In this document: positions 22,388 to 64,000 of the stretch, in pieces
How positions within the stretch are numbered: the stretch's first letter is position 1
How the letters are laid out: every line of letters begins with the position of its first letter
Origin: Siphonodentalium dalli
Taxonomy: Eukaryota; Mollusca; Scaphopoda; Gadilida; Siphonodentaliidae
DNA length: 64,000 nt
Direction of reading: 5' to 3'
Assembly (NCBI GenBank): GCA_032622095.1
Contig: CP136064.1
Location: 212,676,205 to 212,740,204 of the forward strand
Notes under the pieces: generated by a model
Seen by the model: only the letters and a program-made list of their open reading frames with translations
What the model was told of the DNA's origin: nothing
The model's database searches: none
Program-made: the position numbers and the translations under genes

Positions 22388-22538
22388 TATTGTATAAAGT
22401 CATTTCTTCCGTATTTATTATGCATCATTGTGGAGACTAGCGATTCCTCCCACCCCCTTGGAATCAGGTATCCAGGTCAAAACAGATCCCCGGCATCCGG
22501 AATACTGTCAGCTAGGGTTATTGAAAATAAAATAAGGA

Positions 22539-22805
22539 TTAACCCTTTCATGATGGGAGCAGCGCTGGTGCAGCATTAAAGATCATGTACCAGTGCATTC
22601 TCTTTTATATGTGAGTCTGCTATAGAGAGCCTCGGAAATATAAGAAAATACACTGGCTTACAAGGTCAAGGTAAGGATTGTTAGGTCAATGTATTCTTTT
22701 ATATATGCGAGCTCCATATTAACGAAGAATAGCATATATAAGAGAATGCATTTGGCACAGGGGTTTTCACAAAATTTCAGGAAGCTCCGGTCATGGAAGG
22801 GTTAA
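22539..22805. mobile_element. Family C piggyBac-like MITE (C4)
   Basis: TTAACCCTTTCATGATGGGAG on the left, CTCCGGTCATGGAAGGGTTAA on the right. Two diverged TATATA hairpins fill the interior. Confidence 0.8.
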
Positions 22806-23892
22806 AGCCAAAGAAGACGTTATAAATTGAAATTAGTCATTGATGGCCGGTAATTTTATTATAGAGTAATATGAACATGAAGCTGATTATAATGCCATAT
22901 TATAAATATATAATAAAATTTATATATTATAAATGGCTAAATTTTGATAATCAAAGACATCTTGCCTAGGATATATGTAACCTTTGGTGAGGCTGAGACC
23001 TAATTTCCAGAAGTTTTGTAAATAACTCTCTCCATTATCTAATTTTTCATATATACATGTAATTGCATGAAAACAGATATTTACATGTCTTTGTACAGCT
23101 TATAGCTATTGTTAGCTTCAGCTGGCATTCAAAATATTATCTCGTTGGCATCAGGCATACACAGGTCCGGCGTCCAGATTACACGATAATGACCCCGAAT
23201 CAGGCGTCAGAAAGGGGGCGGGGGTCACTAGTCTCATTATGTAGTGATAAGTTATTTTTATGAGGCAGCAGGGTGGATTTTATTTTTGAGATGCCAATTT
23301 TTTTTAATTTTTCATGAAGCCAAAATGTAATTCACCTATAAAGTGTGTTTACATACAGTGCCTCAACACAGGCATGTTGTAATAGCAGAGGCCATTTCTC
23401 CCTAGAACAAAAAGAGAAAGAAGTGACTGGGAATTCAGTTTATATTTGCTTGAAACCCTTCTACTAAATTTTAGGATGTTCAATGAGGACAAATTTTTTT
23501 CATATCTTCAAAAAACTATTCCAAATCGTTTATTGAAACATGAATTTAATTGGTGCGGCCATCTTGGAAATTAGCCGATGATGTCATGTCACAATTCTGT
23601 ACCACCTCAGGAGGTGTGACGGCTGTCACGTGTTCATCACATTCCGTTGTGGTTGATTCAGAAAATAAGGTGTCCATCACATAATTGTGCTGTCCATCAA
23701 TTGAATCAACCGGGCCTCTGCTGTTTTAAACTTTTATAACTCTATCAGCAAATTAATTCAGTAATCAAAGGATGATTCACAAGGTAACTTCTTAATAGAC
23801 TCATCAATGTGAACAAATCAACACCACATAATGCGGTTATAAAGATGTAAATACATGTTAATAATCCTTTCAGCTGATACATAAATCAATGC
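22806..23892. other. Intergenic, nothing recognised
   Basis: AT-rich sequence. No gene, RNA or repeat family member was identified. It may include the distal 3' UTR and polyadenylation site of NBEAL, which cannot be placed. Confidence 0.5.
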
Positions 23893-24356
23893 TTAACCAT
23901 TTCTATACTAAATGGATTCTTCCATTCAATTATAAAAGTAAACATTGGAAGTGTCTATTATTAATGTGGAGGGGTGTTCAGCGAAAATAAGCAGATGACA
24001 GATAACAAAAGTGCAGAAGGAGTCTTATTTTTAGGAGGGAAATGTTCAGATAATAAGTTATTAAATAATAAACTTATTATCTGAACGTTTCCTAAGGGAA
24101 CTACAGTTATGCCCTAAATAATCGACTCCTTATCAACAGCAGAATTATGGGTAATTTTTCAGGATTTAGTCGGAAATATTGCTTGTTGCCATTCATTGAA
24201 AAACTCTCACTGAGAGCTTTCAGATGAATGGCAACAAGCCATATTTCTGAATAAATCCTGAAAAATTACCCATAATTCTGCTGTGGTTAAGGAGTCAATT
24301 ATTTAGAGCATTACCGTACTCGTCAATGAGTATTTAGTATATAAGGAAAGGGTTAA
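23893..24356. mobile_element. Family E piggyBac-like MITE (E2), split by B4
   Basis: Left TTAACCATTTCTATACTAAAT, right TAAGGAAAGGGTTAA. The element is interrupted at a TA by a family B MITE (24104-24316). Its right TTAA ends 8 bp from the NBEAL stop codon, so the NBEAL 3' UTR begins almost at once with this element. Confidence 0.8.
24104..24316. mobile_element. Family B mariner-like MITE (B4) nested in E2
   Basis: 213 bp, ends CAGTTATGCCCTAAATAATC and TTATTTAGAGCATTACCG, TA duplicated at 24102-24103 and 24317-24318. Removing it and one TA restores GGAACTACTCGTCAATGAG, which is the sequence at the same place in E1 and E3. Confidence 0.9.
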
Positions 24357-24364
24357 GTTGGGTG

Positions 24365-63521
<39,157 letters not shown>

Positions 63522-63602
63522 CTGTAACATGTATGAAATTATTCAATAAATACTTGATATATCCAATCAGTTCTATAGAATTTTCTGTGTGAGTCGCAGA
63601 TC
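63522..63602 (-). other. NBEAL: Possible 5' extension of an NBEAL exon by a duplicated acceptor
   Basis: An 81-bp upstream duplicate of the acceptor and exon start. If its own CAG is used, 27 extra codons are added with no stop: SATHTENSIELIGYIKYLLN then NFIHVT, followed by the normal SATHTENAIELI. The two peptides are alike at most positions. Whether it is used cannot be told from the sequence. Confidence 0.5.
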
Positions 63603-64000
63603 CTGCAACATCAATGCAAATAACCAGTACGATGACTCACTAGGTTAGGCAATATGGCATGAGTAACAAAGATAATAATATTTTCCGTTTAAGACATATA
63701 CATGTTGCACATCAGCAATATATTGGTAATAATATCCTAAAGTCTCATTTCTCTAAATTTGAAACTGTGGGAGGACTCGATTACACAATACAGGTAACTA
63801 TAATGTGTGAAAAACATACAAACAGCTCGAACGATGGACAGACGGACAGGGGGTCATTTATATAATTTTTCAGGGGAAACAAATGCCATCTGAAAAATAT
63901 TCAAATCTTCAAGGCTATGTACAGATGAAATGGGAAGGACAAGTCCCCAGAATTTAGAGTGATTGTCTACAAAACCAAAATAAAATCACCATATCTTTGG
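63603..64000 (-). other. NBEAL intron at the window edge
   Basis: No further NBEAL exon was recognised. The gene continues past 64000. Confidence 0.5.

Noticed and set aside
20412-22805. Regularly repeated palindromes that look like an array
   Set aside because: They are several MITE families with their own target duplications and irregular spacing, not a CRISPR; the sequence is eukaryotic.

Overview
The window is nuclear DNA of an animal. It is AT-rich, uses the standard code, has GT-AG introns and is packed with DNA transposons. Introns of 0.3-10 kb and the repeat style (foldback MITEs, a Tx1/L1-like LINE, a tRNA-derived SINE, long poly-C tracts) suggest a marine invertebrate, perhaps a mollusc or another lophotrochozoan. 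The species cannot be fixed from the sequence alone.

Only two host genes are supported, and they converge. (1) Positions 1791-9390, + strand: a complete four-exon TMED2 (p24 beta) gene encoding a 205-residue cargo receptor of the ER-Golgi vesicle cycle. (2) Positions 63521-24365, - strand: the 3' part of a neurobeachin-like (NBEAL1/NBEAL2-type) gene. Twenty-seven consecutive exons stay in frame for 1158 residues and encode the armadillo/helical region, the PH-BEACH domain, the BEACH domain and the C-terminal WD40 repeats. The 5' part lies beyond position 64000. Both proteins act in membrane trafficking, but nothing here links them functionally.

Layout: 1-1790 repeats upstream of TMED2; 1791-9390 TMED2, whose intron 1 carries a hAT element nested in a Mutator-like MITE; 9391-24364 about 15 kb of intergenic DNA, mostly MITEs and one SINE; 24365-63521 NBEAL. 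Its 9.8-kb intron between exons 24 and 23 carries a broken hAT transposon (29424-32951) with a decayed transposase and a 5'-truncated LINE (33190-37340). From 63522 on is intron, with a possible alternative extension of the first visible exon.

The strongest new observations are structural. Five NBEAL exons have tandem duplications that span a splice junction (38.1, 40.1, 47.2, 57.1 and 63.5 kb); one adds 81 in-frame bases. Several transposon insertions can be dated and proved inside the window, because target-site duplications and even unoccupied sites are present: an 8-bp-TSD hAT MITE next to its empty duplicated site at 52 kb, a TA-TSD mariner-like MITE inside a TTAA-TSD piggyBac-like MITE at 24.1 kb, and hAT insertions at 2.3, 29.4 and 59.1 kb. 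MITEs also sit 8 bp after the NBEAL stop codon and 9 bp into one of its introns. No prokaryotic, viral or CRISPR content was seen.

Repeat family letters (A-J) are working labels for this window only.
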